Both the position numbers and the translations under genes were made by a program. Below the pieces are notes generated by a model. It was not told where the DNA came from. It searched no databases and saw nothing but the letters and a program-made list of their open reading frames with translations. This document shows, in pieces, positions 8,424 through 15,197 of a stretch of DNA of 49,630 nt (within the stretch, counting starts at the first letter, position 1; each line of letters starts with the position of its first letter). This stretch comes from Methylophaga pinxianii (GTDB taxonomy: Bacteria > Pseudomonadota > Gammaproteobacteria > Nitrosococcales > Methylophagaceae), in assembly GCF_020447225.1 (NCBI RefSeq), contig NZ_JAJAEO010000167.1, positions 1 through 49,630 of the forward strand, read 5' to 3'.

Positions 8424-9002
8424 ATGACTAGATCTAACCGAGATTCCAATCAGAACATTCCCAGTCATGTGTCTGAAAATTTTGATAATGGCACCACCAA
8501 ACAAAAACTTGAGGAAGATGCCCGTTACGCAAAGCAGGAAGTAGGTGAAGAGGCACGGAAAAAGGCCGAAGCCGGCCAACAACATGCTGCGGAAGAGGCA
8601 AACACGCTTTCTGAAGCCATTGATGCAGCCGCCGCGAATCTTGATGATAACGACCGCCACGGGCTTGCGAGTTATGCACGCGAGATGAGCGGTCTTCTTA
8701 CGAAGGCGGCCAGTCAGATCGAAGACCGAAGTATTGAAGAGTTGGCGCACGATGCCAAACGCCTGGCACGAAACAATCCCACTATGTTTATGCTCGGCAG
8801 TGTTGCGGTCGGCTTTGGCTTGTCGCGTTTTTTCAAGGCGAGCGCAGAACATCAGCACGACGACGATAGTGATGCTTCCCATCGCTACGACACCCAACAA
8901 AATAATGATGTTTCCACAGGTGCGCCGGGGCAGGAGCGTGAAGAAGATTTAGGTATGACAACAACTGACTTAAATAAAAATGAAGGGAGGAAAACGGTAT
9001 GA
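8424..9002 (+). CDS. Unknown protein with one hydrophobic segment, first gene of a three-gene operon
   Basis: 192 residues. The first 110 or so are hydrophilic and Ala/Glu/Lys-rich, probably helical or coiled coil (KLEEDARYAKQEVGEEARKK). A hydrophobic stretch follows around MFMLGSVAVGFGLSRFF, then a charged tail rich in His, Asp and Asn. I do not recognise a named family; proteins of this shape precede holin-like and DUF3618 genes in other proteobacteria and are often labelled nutrient-deprivation-induced. AAAGGAG precedes the ATG at 8424, so the ATG at 8406 is unlikely. Its TGA overlaps the next ATG in ATGA, implying coupled translation. An inner-membrane role under stress is plausible. Confidence 0.7.
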   Translation: MTRSNRDSNQNIPSHVSENFDNGTTKQKLEEDARYAKQEVGEEARKKAEAGQQHAAEEANTLSEAIDAAAANLDDNDRHGLASYAREMSGLLTKAASQIEDRSIEELAHDAKRLARNNPTMFMLGSVAVGFGLSRFFKASAEHQHDDDSDASHRYDTQQNNDVSTGAPGQEREEDLGMTTTDLNKNEGRKTV

Positions 9003-9433
9003 AAAAAGAACAACAGAAACCCACATCGGTTGCAGCGGAGTCGAGTCATAACAATGGTTCCGAATCAATTGCCGATCTCATCCGTGATCTCGCCAGGGAC
9101 TTGTCCACGTTACTAAGTAAAGAGGTTGCGCTGGCAAAAGCTGAAGTGCGTGAATCCGTTTCAGATATGAACAAAGCAGTCGGGGCAATAGCAACTGGTG
9201 CTGTTCTGGCCATGGCCGGCGTGGTTGTCCTGCTGATGAGCGGAGTTTACGGACTTAGCAATGTTGTTGAACCCTGGCTTGCAGCATTGATCGTTGGTGC
9301 ATTAGCGCTGTTGATCGGCTTCCTGATGGTCAATTCAGCCAAGAAAAAAATGAGCGCGCGAACAATGGTGCCTGATCGCACAATGGACTCGGCGAAGAAA
9401 GATAAAGAAACTTTAGAGAGGGCTGTACGATGA
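8999..9433 (+). CDS. Holin-like (YqjE type) membrane protein
   Basis: 144 residues. The N-terminal half is amphipathic (IADLIRDLARDLSTLLSKEV, then ALAKAEVRESV). Two hydrophobic helices follow (VLAMAGVVVLLMSGVYGL and LAALIVGALALLIGFLMV), then a basic tail. This fits the Phage_holin_3_6/YqjE superfamily, which despite its name is mostly chromosomal and of unknown function. It overlaps the genes on both sides by ATGA junctions, and GGGAGG precedes its start. Together the three genes form one compact operon ending in the terminator at 10136. There are no phage genes nearby, so a lysis role is unlikely. Confidence 0.75.
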   Translation: MKKEQQKPTSVAAESSHNNGSESIADLIRDLARDLSTLLSKEVALAKAEVRESVSDMNKAVGAIATGAVLAMAGVVVLLMSGVYGLSNVVEPWLAALIVGALALLIGFLMVNSAKKKMSARTMVPDRTMDSAKKDKETLERAVR

Positions 9434-10116
9434 GCAATGCTAACGATATTCATAACGACAATGATGCAAACAAAAAACCAGAACAGTTAGAGCGTGAAGT
9501 CGACCAGGCGCGTGCGCGTCTTGACAGGACGGCTAGTGAACTTTCTGATCGGCTTTCGCCCGGAGAGCTTATTGACCAGATGCTTAGTATGACTCGTGAA
9601 CATGGCGGAGACTTCGGCCGTAATCTGGGGACTCAGATCAAAAACAACCCGATGCCATTGTTGCTGACCAGTGTTGGTATCTCGTGGATGATGATGTCGG
9701 GCAAAAATCCTCCGGCACACCGCTATGACACACATAACACAGGCTCCGATAAGGTCGACAAAATCAAGGAGGCCTTTAGCGGTGCCGCTGCCAAGTCTCA
9801 TGACAAGGCTGAAGCGGTCAGCGAACGCGTTCACAATGCAACCTCCCATATAAAAGGATCGGCACATAACGCTTCAGCAGATATGAAAGCGTCTGCACAA
9901 AGTGCCCGGGAATGTATTTCCGATTTCTACCAAGAGCAACCTCTGCTGGCAGGAAGCCTTGGAGTTGCTATCGGCGCGGCACTGGCAGCGTTGATTCCAT
10001 CAACTCAATTCGAGGACGAAAAACTCGGTAAAGCGAGTGACCGCAGCCTTGATGCAGTCAAGTCGAAAGCGGAAGAGAAGTATGACGAGGTCCGTGAGTC
10101 AGCTCGGTCCAGTTAA
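9430..10116 (+). CDS. DUF3618-type membrane-associated protein
   Basis: 228 residues. The N-terminus EREVDQARARLDRTASELSD is the typical start of DUF3618 proteins. Two hydrophobic stretches (PLLLTSVGISWMMMSG and LLAGSLGVAIGAALAALIP) flank a long Ala/Ser/Lys/His-rich helical region with repeated SAHNA/SAQSA-like motifs, reminiscent of stress-related helical proteins. GAGAGGG precedes the ATG, which overlaps the previous stop. Last gene of the operon. The function of the family is not established; association with the inner membrane is predicted from the hydrophobic segments. Confidence 0.72.
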   Translation: MSNANDIHNDNDANKKPEQLEREVDQARARLDRTASELSDRLSPGELIDQMLSMTREHGGDFGRNLGTQIKNNPMPLLLTSVGISWMMMSGKNPPAHRYDTHNTGSDKVDKIKEAFSGAAAKSHDKAEAVSERVHNATSHIKGSAHNASADMKASAQSARECISDFYQEQPLLAGSLGVAIGAALAALIPSTQFEDEKLGKASDRSLDAVKSKAEEKYDEVRESARSS

Positions 10117-10135
10117 AGATTAAGGCCGATGTGAG

Positions 10136-10195
10136 AGATGGGTCGAATGTGCCGGAAATAGTTCTACGAATGGTACGAATCGACCCATCTTTTTC
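10136..10195 (+). terminator. Terminator of the DUF3618 operon
   Basis: An 11-bp perfect stem, AGATGGGTCGA (10136-10146) with TCGACCCATCT (10180-10190), encloses a 33-base loop and is followed by a T-rich run. It begins 20 bases after the last stop codon of the operon. Confidence 0.7.
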
Positions 10196-10313
10196 TTGTT
10201 TAGCATACCCAATAGTATCTTGTCCTAAAATCGTCACGCTAGCTCACTATAAAACCACAACAGAGGTTTTTTTAGAGTTGTCTTTTGGCTTGCAAATGAA
10301 ACCATTATTTAAG

Positions 10314-10363
10314 TTTCAGCCGTAAAAAAGCCCTCATCAATAAGAGCCTGTTTTATTATAGCG
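10314..10363. repeat. Degenerate copy of a tRNA-type terminator
   Basis: About 50 bases that resemble the tRNA-Leu 3' flank at 13276-13328: TTTCA, a run of six A, then GCCCTCAT..ATAAGAGCCTG and TTTTAT. The stem is imperfect here (GCCCTCAT against ATAAGAGC), so it may no longer function. There is no tRNA next to it. Confidence 0.4.
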
Positions 10364-10408
10364 TTTGACTAGTTAATCCCCCTCTAGGTACTGAATTAAT
10401 TTCAATTA

Positions 10409-10511
10409 AGCAAAATCCTGATTTCAGACAAGCAAATCCCCTTATGGCATTTTTGCCAGTCGGCGTACCATATAAATCGTAAGACACATAAACAACCAAG
10501 AGGTGATTATC
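10409..10511 (+). promoter_or_regulatory. Conserved upstream region of pqqA copy 2
   Basis: 103 bases matching the regions before copies 1 and 3 without gaps. AGCAAAATCC at 10409 and AGCAAATCCC at 10431 form a direct repeat with 22-base spacing, about two helical turns. CATATAAAT near 10472 is the best -10 candidate of the three copies. AGAGGTGAT is the ribosome site. Confidence 0.6.
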
Positions 10512-10583
10512 ATGTGGACTAAACCAGAATATTCAGACATGCGTTTCGGTTTCGAAGTAACGATGTATATCTGCAATCGTTAA
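10512..10583 (+). CDS. pqqA: PQQ precursor peptide PqqA, copy 2
   Basis: The same 23-residue peptide as copy 1, with Glu15 and Tyr19. The coding sequence differs from copy 1 only at the third bases of Phe14 (TTC here) and Tyr19 (TAT here), both silent. It has its own upstream region and terminator and no other pqq gene beside it. The next gene, on the other strand, ends 75 bases beyond the stop, so this unit sits between convergent transcripts. Confidence 0.95.
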   Translation: MWTKPEYSDMRFGFEVTMYICNR

Positions 10584-10606
10584 GATTTGAAATAACGCAA
10601 AACAAT

Positions 10607-10630
10607 AAGCCCCCGAAAGGGGGCTTTTTT
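10607..10630 (+). terminator. Terminator of pqqA copy 2
   Basis: GCCCCC-GAAA-GGGGGC hairpin plus six T, identical to the one after copy 1. The hairpin may also slow minus-strand transcripts leaving the ATP-grasp-like gene, though the T run on that side is poor. Confidence 0.9.
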
Positions 10631-10658
10631 GTGGATGATTTTTGGCTGTTGTGCAGGA

Positions 10659-11936
10659 TTAATCACGCTGCAAAAGTAATGGTGCAAATCCACCACCAGG
10701 TGTCCGTAAATTGGTGGTCTGACCTCTGTAGAGCCTTGCTGCAGCGAGTAACAGAGAGCCACGATAAGTATACAAGCGTACGTCAACCTTCAGCATTTCG
10801 CGCTCGCCATCCACCAGAACTACGCGCTCTGATGGTGATACATAAGCCTGAGCGACATAGTCACTTTCAAGAATACTGGCAAACGTGCTTTTGGTCAGTT
10901 TGCTACCTCGGTAGACGCCTTTACTGCCATGGCCAGCCACGGGTTTAAAAAACCACTGTCGGCGTTGTTTCCAGAGCAATTCCTTATCACTCGCGGTGAC
11001 AAGAATGGAATGAGGAATACCGATATTCAGAATTTCAGCAAATTCAGGGCTTAGTCCCCATTTAATGAGGTTCGCCTGATCTGACAGCACGGCCAAGTTA
11101 CGTTTATCTGCAAACAAAGCATGTGTATGAGGATTCGGGGTGATTACTGCTCCACCTTCTAACCAGGCTGAACGCAGGGCGGCATGTTCAGAATCCTCTA
11201 GCCCAAAGTCAACCAGGCGGTTATAAACCAGATCGATTGGCTGATTGCCACCATACAAAATCCCTGATTCATAGGTGAGATCATTGGGTGAGAGAATGAC
11301 GGCATCAATGCCATGTTTAATTAACAACTGCTGTGCCAGTTTGAATTCAGGATAGAGATGTTGTTCTGCAGGCGCGTTGTCGATGATGGCAATTCTCTTC
11401 GGTTGTCCGCTACCCCGCTGGGCAAGCCATTCACTTATGAACTGAGCAATTACTGCTTCATCGAAATCTTCAGCCCAGGATGCCTGAGTAGAGCTGCCAC
11501 AACATTGTAGCTGGGCTCGAGTCAGTATGGCATTTAGAAAAGCGCCGCCGGCATTGGTGTTGATTTCGATAAGACGCGGCCCTTCCTCACCGAGGTGGAA
11601 ATCGTAGCCCATGAAAGCACCGACAGGTCCAGGGTTATGTTGTGCAGTCTCAGGTGCCCAAGACATGACCTGTCGTTGATAATCTGGAAGCGAAGCGGAT
11701 GCTTCAATTGCTTTTACAATGGCCAGCATTTGTTCCAGATCTGAACTGGGAACAAAGACCGCAACATTTGAGAAGAAGTGTTGCCTGGTCAAGCTCGACA
11801 GAATCTCGCCAGATTCATCACTTAACTGGCTGGTGAGACCATCAACCAGCGCTGACCTATCGAGTGTTACGCAGGCACATTGTTGGTTTAGTCTTGCTGA
11901 TTTTGTCAGTTGTGGAGTGTTATCAGTGTCTTTCAA
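10659..11936 (-). CDS. ATP-grasp-like protein of unknown substrate
   Basis: 425 residues, cytoplasmic, no signal peptide. The C-terminal third looks like an ATP-grasp fold: QWFFKPVAGHGSKGVYRG gives the Lys and glycine-rich loop, followed by DYVAQAYV and by LKVDVRLYTYRG with its Asp and Arg. Earlier, GPRLIEINTNAGGAFLNA and DLVYNRLVDFGL resemble metal- and substrate-binding parts of peptide- or glutathione-ligase-like enzymes. It probably joins a carboxylate to an amine or thiol using ATP; the substrate is unknown. The start is TTG at 11936, with GAGGG at a normal distance; no nearby ATG would keep the N-terminal region. It lies between pqqA copies 2 and 3 on the opposite strand. Confidence 0.6.
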   Translation of the reverse strand: MKDTDNTPQLTKSARLNQQCACVTLDRSALVDGLTSQLSDESGEILSSLTRQHFFSNVAVFVPSSDLEQMLAIVKAIEASASLPDYQRQVMSWAPETAQHNPGPVGAFMGYDFHLGEEGPRLIEINTNAGGAFLNAILTRAQLQCCGSSTQASWAEDFDEAVIAQFISEWLAQRGSGQPKRIAIIDNAPAEQHLYPEFKLAQQLLIKHGIDAVILSPNDLTYESGILYGGNQPIDLVYNRLVDFGLEDSEHAALRSAWLEGGAVITPNPHTHALFADKRNLAVLSDQANLIKWGLSPEFAEILNIGIPHSILVTASDKELLWKQRRQWFFKPVAGHGSKGVYRGSKLTKSTFASILESDYVAQAYVSPSERVVLVDGEREMLKVDVRLYTYRGSLLLAAARLYRGQTTNLRTPGGGFAPLLLQRD

Positions 11937-12123
11937 TGCTGGCCCTCGCTTAAACGTATGATTTACATTCTTTTTTTAGGCTCGGATAACGAGTAATTTC
12001 ATCAGAGAAGTTTTCTAGCATATCACTGACCAGCACATCGTCTTTTAAGGTTTTTGCAGAGAAGCTAGCTCATGGATGATAGATATTGATGTCGCTTTTA
12101 TGGAAAAAAGTTTCAGGCAGAAA

Positions 12124-12150
12124 AAAAGGCACTTATTTCAAGTGCCTTTT
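12124..12150 (-). terminator. Terminator of the copper lipoprotein gene
   Basis: An 11-bp stem, AAAAGGCACTT with AAGTGCCTTTT, and a five-base loop; T run on the minus-strand side. It lies 31 bases past the stop at 12181. The wider stretch 12111-12161, including TTTCAGGC before it and ATGGTGCC after it, resembles the tRNA-Leu flank at 13276-13328. Confidence 0.8.
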
Positions 12151-12180
12151 TATATGGTGCCAAGTCATCTGAATGCGAAT

Positions 12181-12870
12181 TTACATACTTTCTGCTGCAG
12201 ATATTGCCTTTCTGACCAACCGTCCAGCACCGCCAGTCACATCGGCATTTTTAATCTGTTCGAGGTTCACTGGTTCACCTACGATGATCACGCCGCCCAT
12301 ACCCGCACCAATATGTGGTGTGCATTTGTAGACGTAAATACCTTCCTGGGTGAAGGTGCGTTGGTAATTTTCACTCATCGGTGAGTTCCATTTCTCGGCA
12401 CCTTCAGGAATCAAGCCATCAATTGATTCAGAGTTATGTGTGCTCATGTTGCGCCAGGACACAGAGTCACCAGGATTAATTTTGACGACCAGCGGATTAT
12501 ATACTAGCCCTTCTGCAGTCACGACGTGATTTTGTGCTCCTTCGCTTTTTGGTTCATCGGCTTGAGCGGCTGTGTCAGCTGATGTCCCACTGACGTCTTC
12601 TTCAGATGCCATGGTGTTATCAGTCTGATCAAGCTCAGCGACTGGTTCATCTTCAACAACCACTTCAGCTTCCGGTTCGCTCGGTGGGGTGTCCTCAATC
12701 GCTTCTATGTTGCTCTGATTTTCGGAGCTCATCTCAGTTTCTGGGGGTTGTGTATTTTCCGAATTGTCATCGCTACCACAGGCCGTAAACAGAGTGGCAG
12801 CCGCGAACGTCATAGTCAGTGCAAGGGTAATTCTTTTCGTCTGTGTAAACGTCAAAGTTGCTTTAAACAT
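12181..12870 (-). CDS. Pseudoazurin/plastocyanin-like copper lipoprotein
   Basis: 229 residues. A signal peptide ends in a lipobox (LFTAC, Cys31), predicting a lipid-anchored periplasmic protein. Residues about 32-110 are a low-complexity acidic linker rich in Glu, Asp, Ser, Thr and Pro. The C-terminal cupredoxin domain (about 113-200) carries the four type 1 copper ligands His145, Cys183, His186 and Met191 in the pseudoazurin-like context YKCTPHIGAGM. About 30 extra residues follow the domain. Pseudoazurins and amicyanins pass electrons in periplasmic chains, so a role near methanol or methylamine oxidation is plausible, but the partner is unknown. AGGAGA precedes the ATG. The gene reads away from pqqA copy 3, which begins 124 bases upstream of its start. 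Confidence 0.87.
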   Translation of the reverse strand: MFKATLTFTQTKRITLALTMTFAAATLFTACGSDDNSENTQPPETEMSSENQSNIEAIEDTPPSEPEAEVVVEDEPVAELDQTDNTMASEEDVSGTSADTAAQADEPKSEGAQNHVVTAEGLVYNPLVVKINPGDSVSWRNMSTHNSESIDGLIPEGAEKWNSPMSENYQRTFTQEGIYVYKCTPHIGAGMGGVIIVGEPVNLEQIKNADVTGGAGRLVRKAISAAESM

Positions 12871-12993
12871 CTTGTACTCTCCTGATAAAAAATCTTCTTA
12901 TAACTTATGACAGTGACAAACTTTGTCCGTTCGGTATTACGCTAAAACTCAAAAATAATTGTATTCACCCCGTTTTACATTGCGAAGATATAA

Positions 12994-13096
12994 AGCAAAA
13001 TCCTGAGTCCGGACAAGCAAATCACCTTATGGCATTTTTGATTGCCAGCGTAATATTTGAATCGTAAGTTAACGAAACAACTAGGAGGTGATTACC
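12994..13096 (+). promoter_or_regulatory. Conserved upstream region of pqqA copy 3
   Basis: 103 bases aligning without gaps to those before copies 1 and 2. AGCAAAATCC (12994) and AGCAAATCAC (13016) keep the 22-base spacing. The middle block is the most diverged (GCGTAATATTTGAATCG). The ribosome site is the strongest of the three, GGAGGTGAT. Confidence 0.6.
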
Positions 13097-13168
13097 ATGT
13101 GGACTAAACCAGAATATTCAGACATGCGTTTCGGTTTTGAAGTAACGATGTATATTTGTAATCGTTAA
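13097..13168 (+). CDS. pqqA: PQQ precursor peptide PqqA, copy 3
   Basis: The same 23-residue peptide. Relative to copy 1 it has silent changes at Tyr19 (TAT), Ile20 (ATT) and Cys21 (TGT). It is again a solo unit with its own terminator. It is divergent from the copper lipoprotein gene, and their 5' regions share the 226 bases between 12871 and 13096. The absence of any amino-acid change among the three copies indicates selection on the peptide or recent copying. Confidence 0.95.
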   Translation: MWTKPEYSDMRFGFEVTMYICNR

Positions 13169-13191
13169 GATTTGAAACAACGCAAAACAAG

Positions 13192-13215
13192 AAGCCCCCG
13201 AAAGGGGGCTTTTTT
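13192..13215 (+). terminator. Terminator of pqqA copy 3
   Basis: GCCCCC-GAAA-GGGGGC hairpin and six T, the same sequence and spacing as in copies 1 and 2. Confidence 0.92.
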
Positions 13216-13285
13216 GTGGCGGTGATTATGAGCCTTCACTCCATCCAATCTTTATAACTTATTCCTAATCTCAAATTTCAAGCAT

Positions 13286-13310
13286 AAAAAAAGCACTCAT
13301 AAATGAGTGC
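13286..13310 (-). terminator. Terminator of tRNA-Leu
   Basis: Perfect 8-bp stem GCACTCAT/ATGAGTGC with a two-base loop and seven T on the minus-strand side, ten bases past the tRNA 3' end. Confidence 0.85.
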
Positions 13311-13319
13311 CTGATTTTA

Positions 13320-13406
13320 TGGTGCCCGGGGCCGGAGTCGAACCGGCACAGCCGCAAAGCCGAGGGATTTTAAGTCCCTTGTGTCTACCAATTTCACCAC
13401 CCGGGC
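13320..13406 (-). tRNA. tRNA-Leu (UAA)
   Basis: An 87-base tRNA with acceptor arms GCCCGGG and CCCGGGC, encoded ACCA end, a long variable arm typical of leucine tRNAs (CTCGGCTTTGCGGCTG region), T-loop GGTTCGACTCC and anticodon TAA in the loop CTTAAAA. It stands alone with its own terminator. Confidence 0.97.
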
Positions 13407-13458
13407 AGCAAGCGGCACATTATAAACAAGATTGAACAATTGTTCATACCCATTTGCG

Positions 13459-15192
13459 TTATTTTTTGTTGGAAGTGGGCAAATGATAATGACTTTCGAT
13501 CATTTCCCGGGTCAAAATTCCGTAAATACGGTCGATCATTGGGGTGCTTTGCCGACTTACGTAAAGCGCTTCAACCTCATGGGCATTCAGGGCTTGGTAG
13601 GCTTCATGCAGGCTGGTGTGCAGTGAAATTTTATGTACATTTCTGCGTGTGGCCGGGATTTGCATAAGATCCATTTCTGTTTCATCTTCGTTTTCTTTGA
13701 TGCTCATTGCTCTGGCGAGATCGCTGGCGGGCATGAGTGAAATCGGGTTGCGTTCTTTGGTGATTAAGATCCACTCGGGGTTGTTTTCGAGTGTATGCAT
13801 CGCCAGGTCGCGATTGATTTGCTGATTTAATACGGCGATATTGCGCTGCATCGCGGCGCCCACACTGATTTTGCGAAGTGTTTGCGAGATGGGATCATTA
13901 CGAAAATCCAGACCCTTAACCCGCATCATGTTGACGAACAGCGGTTCCAGTTTGAAATAATCGTGCGTTACCAGGCTGGAAAAGACGATTGCGAGCATGC
14001 CGGGCAAAATGATTTCCGGATTGCCGGTGAGCTCCAGCATGGCCATTAATGCAGCAAGCGGTGCTTTTAATGTGGCCGACATCATCGCGCACATACCCAA
14101 TACAGCATAGAAAGTCATCGACGACGCATAGTCGGGCAATATCAATTGACCGAAGTAGCCCAGAATCGCGCCAGCACAGGCGCCCACCACCATGGTCGGA
14201 CCAATGACCCCCGCTGGAATGCCCAGGCCAACCGTGGCAGAAGATAAAAGCAGCTTGAGGATCATGATGATTACTAGCGTGCCGATGGCAATATCATTGG
14301 CAGAAATACTGCCAATAATGCCGTAGCCCATGCCCATTACCTCCGGCACCATCATGCCGCACAGACCCATTAAGATGCCGGCATATACTGGCCTTAACCA
14401 GGAGGGATGATTGGTATAGAGGTTGGTGAACAGTGTCAGGGTTTTTAATGCGATGGTTGCCAAGCCGCCAATGACGAGCCCCAGGAAAATGATATAGGGC
14501 AGCTCCCATAGTGATTGCATCTGGGCACTGAGGTTAATAAATACGGTATCGTCACCAAAGGTCAATCGGCAGACTACTGCACCGGTGACAGAAGCCAGAA
14601 TCACCGGAATAAAACTGGCGATGTAATATTCCATCATGATGACTTCCATCGCGAAAATCACCCCGGCGATAGGGGTATTAAACGAAGCTGCAATGGCGGC
14701 GGCTGCGCCGGAGGCGACCAGTACCCGGACACTGTTATTGGGCAGTTCCAGTCCATTGGCTAATAAACTGCCACTGGCGGCACCCAGATGCACGCCGGGT
14801 CCTTCACGGCCCACCGAGTGGCCGGTAATGATGGCGATACTGGTACCGAGGAATTGGCGAACGGCATTTTGCCAGGGAAGACGACCTTCATAGGCTGACA
14901 GTCGTTCGATAACGTGAAGAATGCCGGTGGTGCGTTGTTCTTGATTTAATCCGTAAAACAATAATCCAATGAGCAGGCCGCCAAGAATCGGCAGACCTAA
15001 CAGGCCCCACCAGGGCAGGCTGGCAAAACCCTCGACTTCGCCGGATGGCAATAACAGCATTTGCCCTTGTTCAATGGTGAGCCGCAGCAGAATAATGGCA
15101 AGGCTTGCCAATAGCCCGGTGATAACGGCCAGCACATAAAGCTTGACGCCCAATCTACCAAATATGAAGTACTGTCGGATTTTTTCCAGCAT
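13459..15192 (-). CDS. ClC-family chloride channel or transporter with C-terminal CBS region
   Basis: 577 residues: about 430 of ClC membrane domain followed by about 130 that fit a CBS-domain regulatory region. Present are the selectivity motif GREGP (128-132, gating Glu130) and GIPAGVIGP. Two ClC signatures are unusual. The usual GSGIP is TTGIL here. At the position of the proton glutamate of the E. coli antiporter (second Glu of its EEM) there is Val (FAMEV), as in ClC channels. It may therefore be a chloride or fluoride-type channel and not a proton-coupled exchanger. AGGG lies just before the ATG, and the hemN stop lies only five bases upstream, so the two are probably cotranscribed. Confidence 0.85.
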   Translation of the reverse strand: MLEKIRQYFIFGRLGVKLYVLAVITGLLASLAIILLRLTIEQGQMLLLPSGEVEGFASLPWWGLLGLPILGGLLIGLLFYGLNQEQRTTGILHVIERLSAYEGRLPWQNAVRQFLGTSIAIITGHSVGREGPGVHLGAASGSLLANGLELPNNSVRVLVASGAAAAIAASFNTPIAGVIFAMEVIMMEYYIASFIPVILASVTGAVVCRLTFGDDTVFINLSAQMQSLWELPYIIFLGLVIGGLATIALKTLTLFTNLYTNHPSWLRPVYAGILMGLCGMMVPEVMGMGYGIIGSISANDIAIGTLVIIMILKLLLSSATVGLGIPAGVIGPTMVVGACAGAILGYFGQLILPDYASSMTFYAVLGMCAMMSATLKAPLAALMAMLELTGNPEIILPGMLAIVFSSLVTHDYFKLEPLFVNMMRVKGLDFRNDPISQTLRKISVGAAMQRNIAVLNQQINRDLAMHTLENNPEWILITKERNPISLMPASDLARAMSIKENEDETEMDLMQIPATRRNVHKISLHTSLHEAYQALNAHEVEALYVSRQSTPMIDRIYGILTREMIESHYHLPTSNKK

Positions 15193-15197
15193 CAGCC

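Noticed and set aside
8198-8431. 77-codon plus-strand ORF before the three-gene membrane operon
   Set aside because: It lacks a ribosome site, overlaps the well-supported start at 8424, crosses hairpins and has no recognisable protein character.
8999-9433. Holin-like domain as a sign of prophage
   Set aside because: No other phage gene is nearby, and this family is mostly chromosomal and found in such three-gene operons.
10131-10325. 64-codon ORF after the DUF3618 gene
   Set aside because: It runs through the operon terminator (10136-10195) and has no ribosome site or recognisable sequence.
7750-13215. pqqA units as a CRISPR-like or transposon array
   Set aside because: The repeats encode a known 23-residue peptide with terminators, are about 2.6 kb apart, and lack terminal inverted repeats or target duplications.
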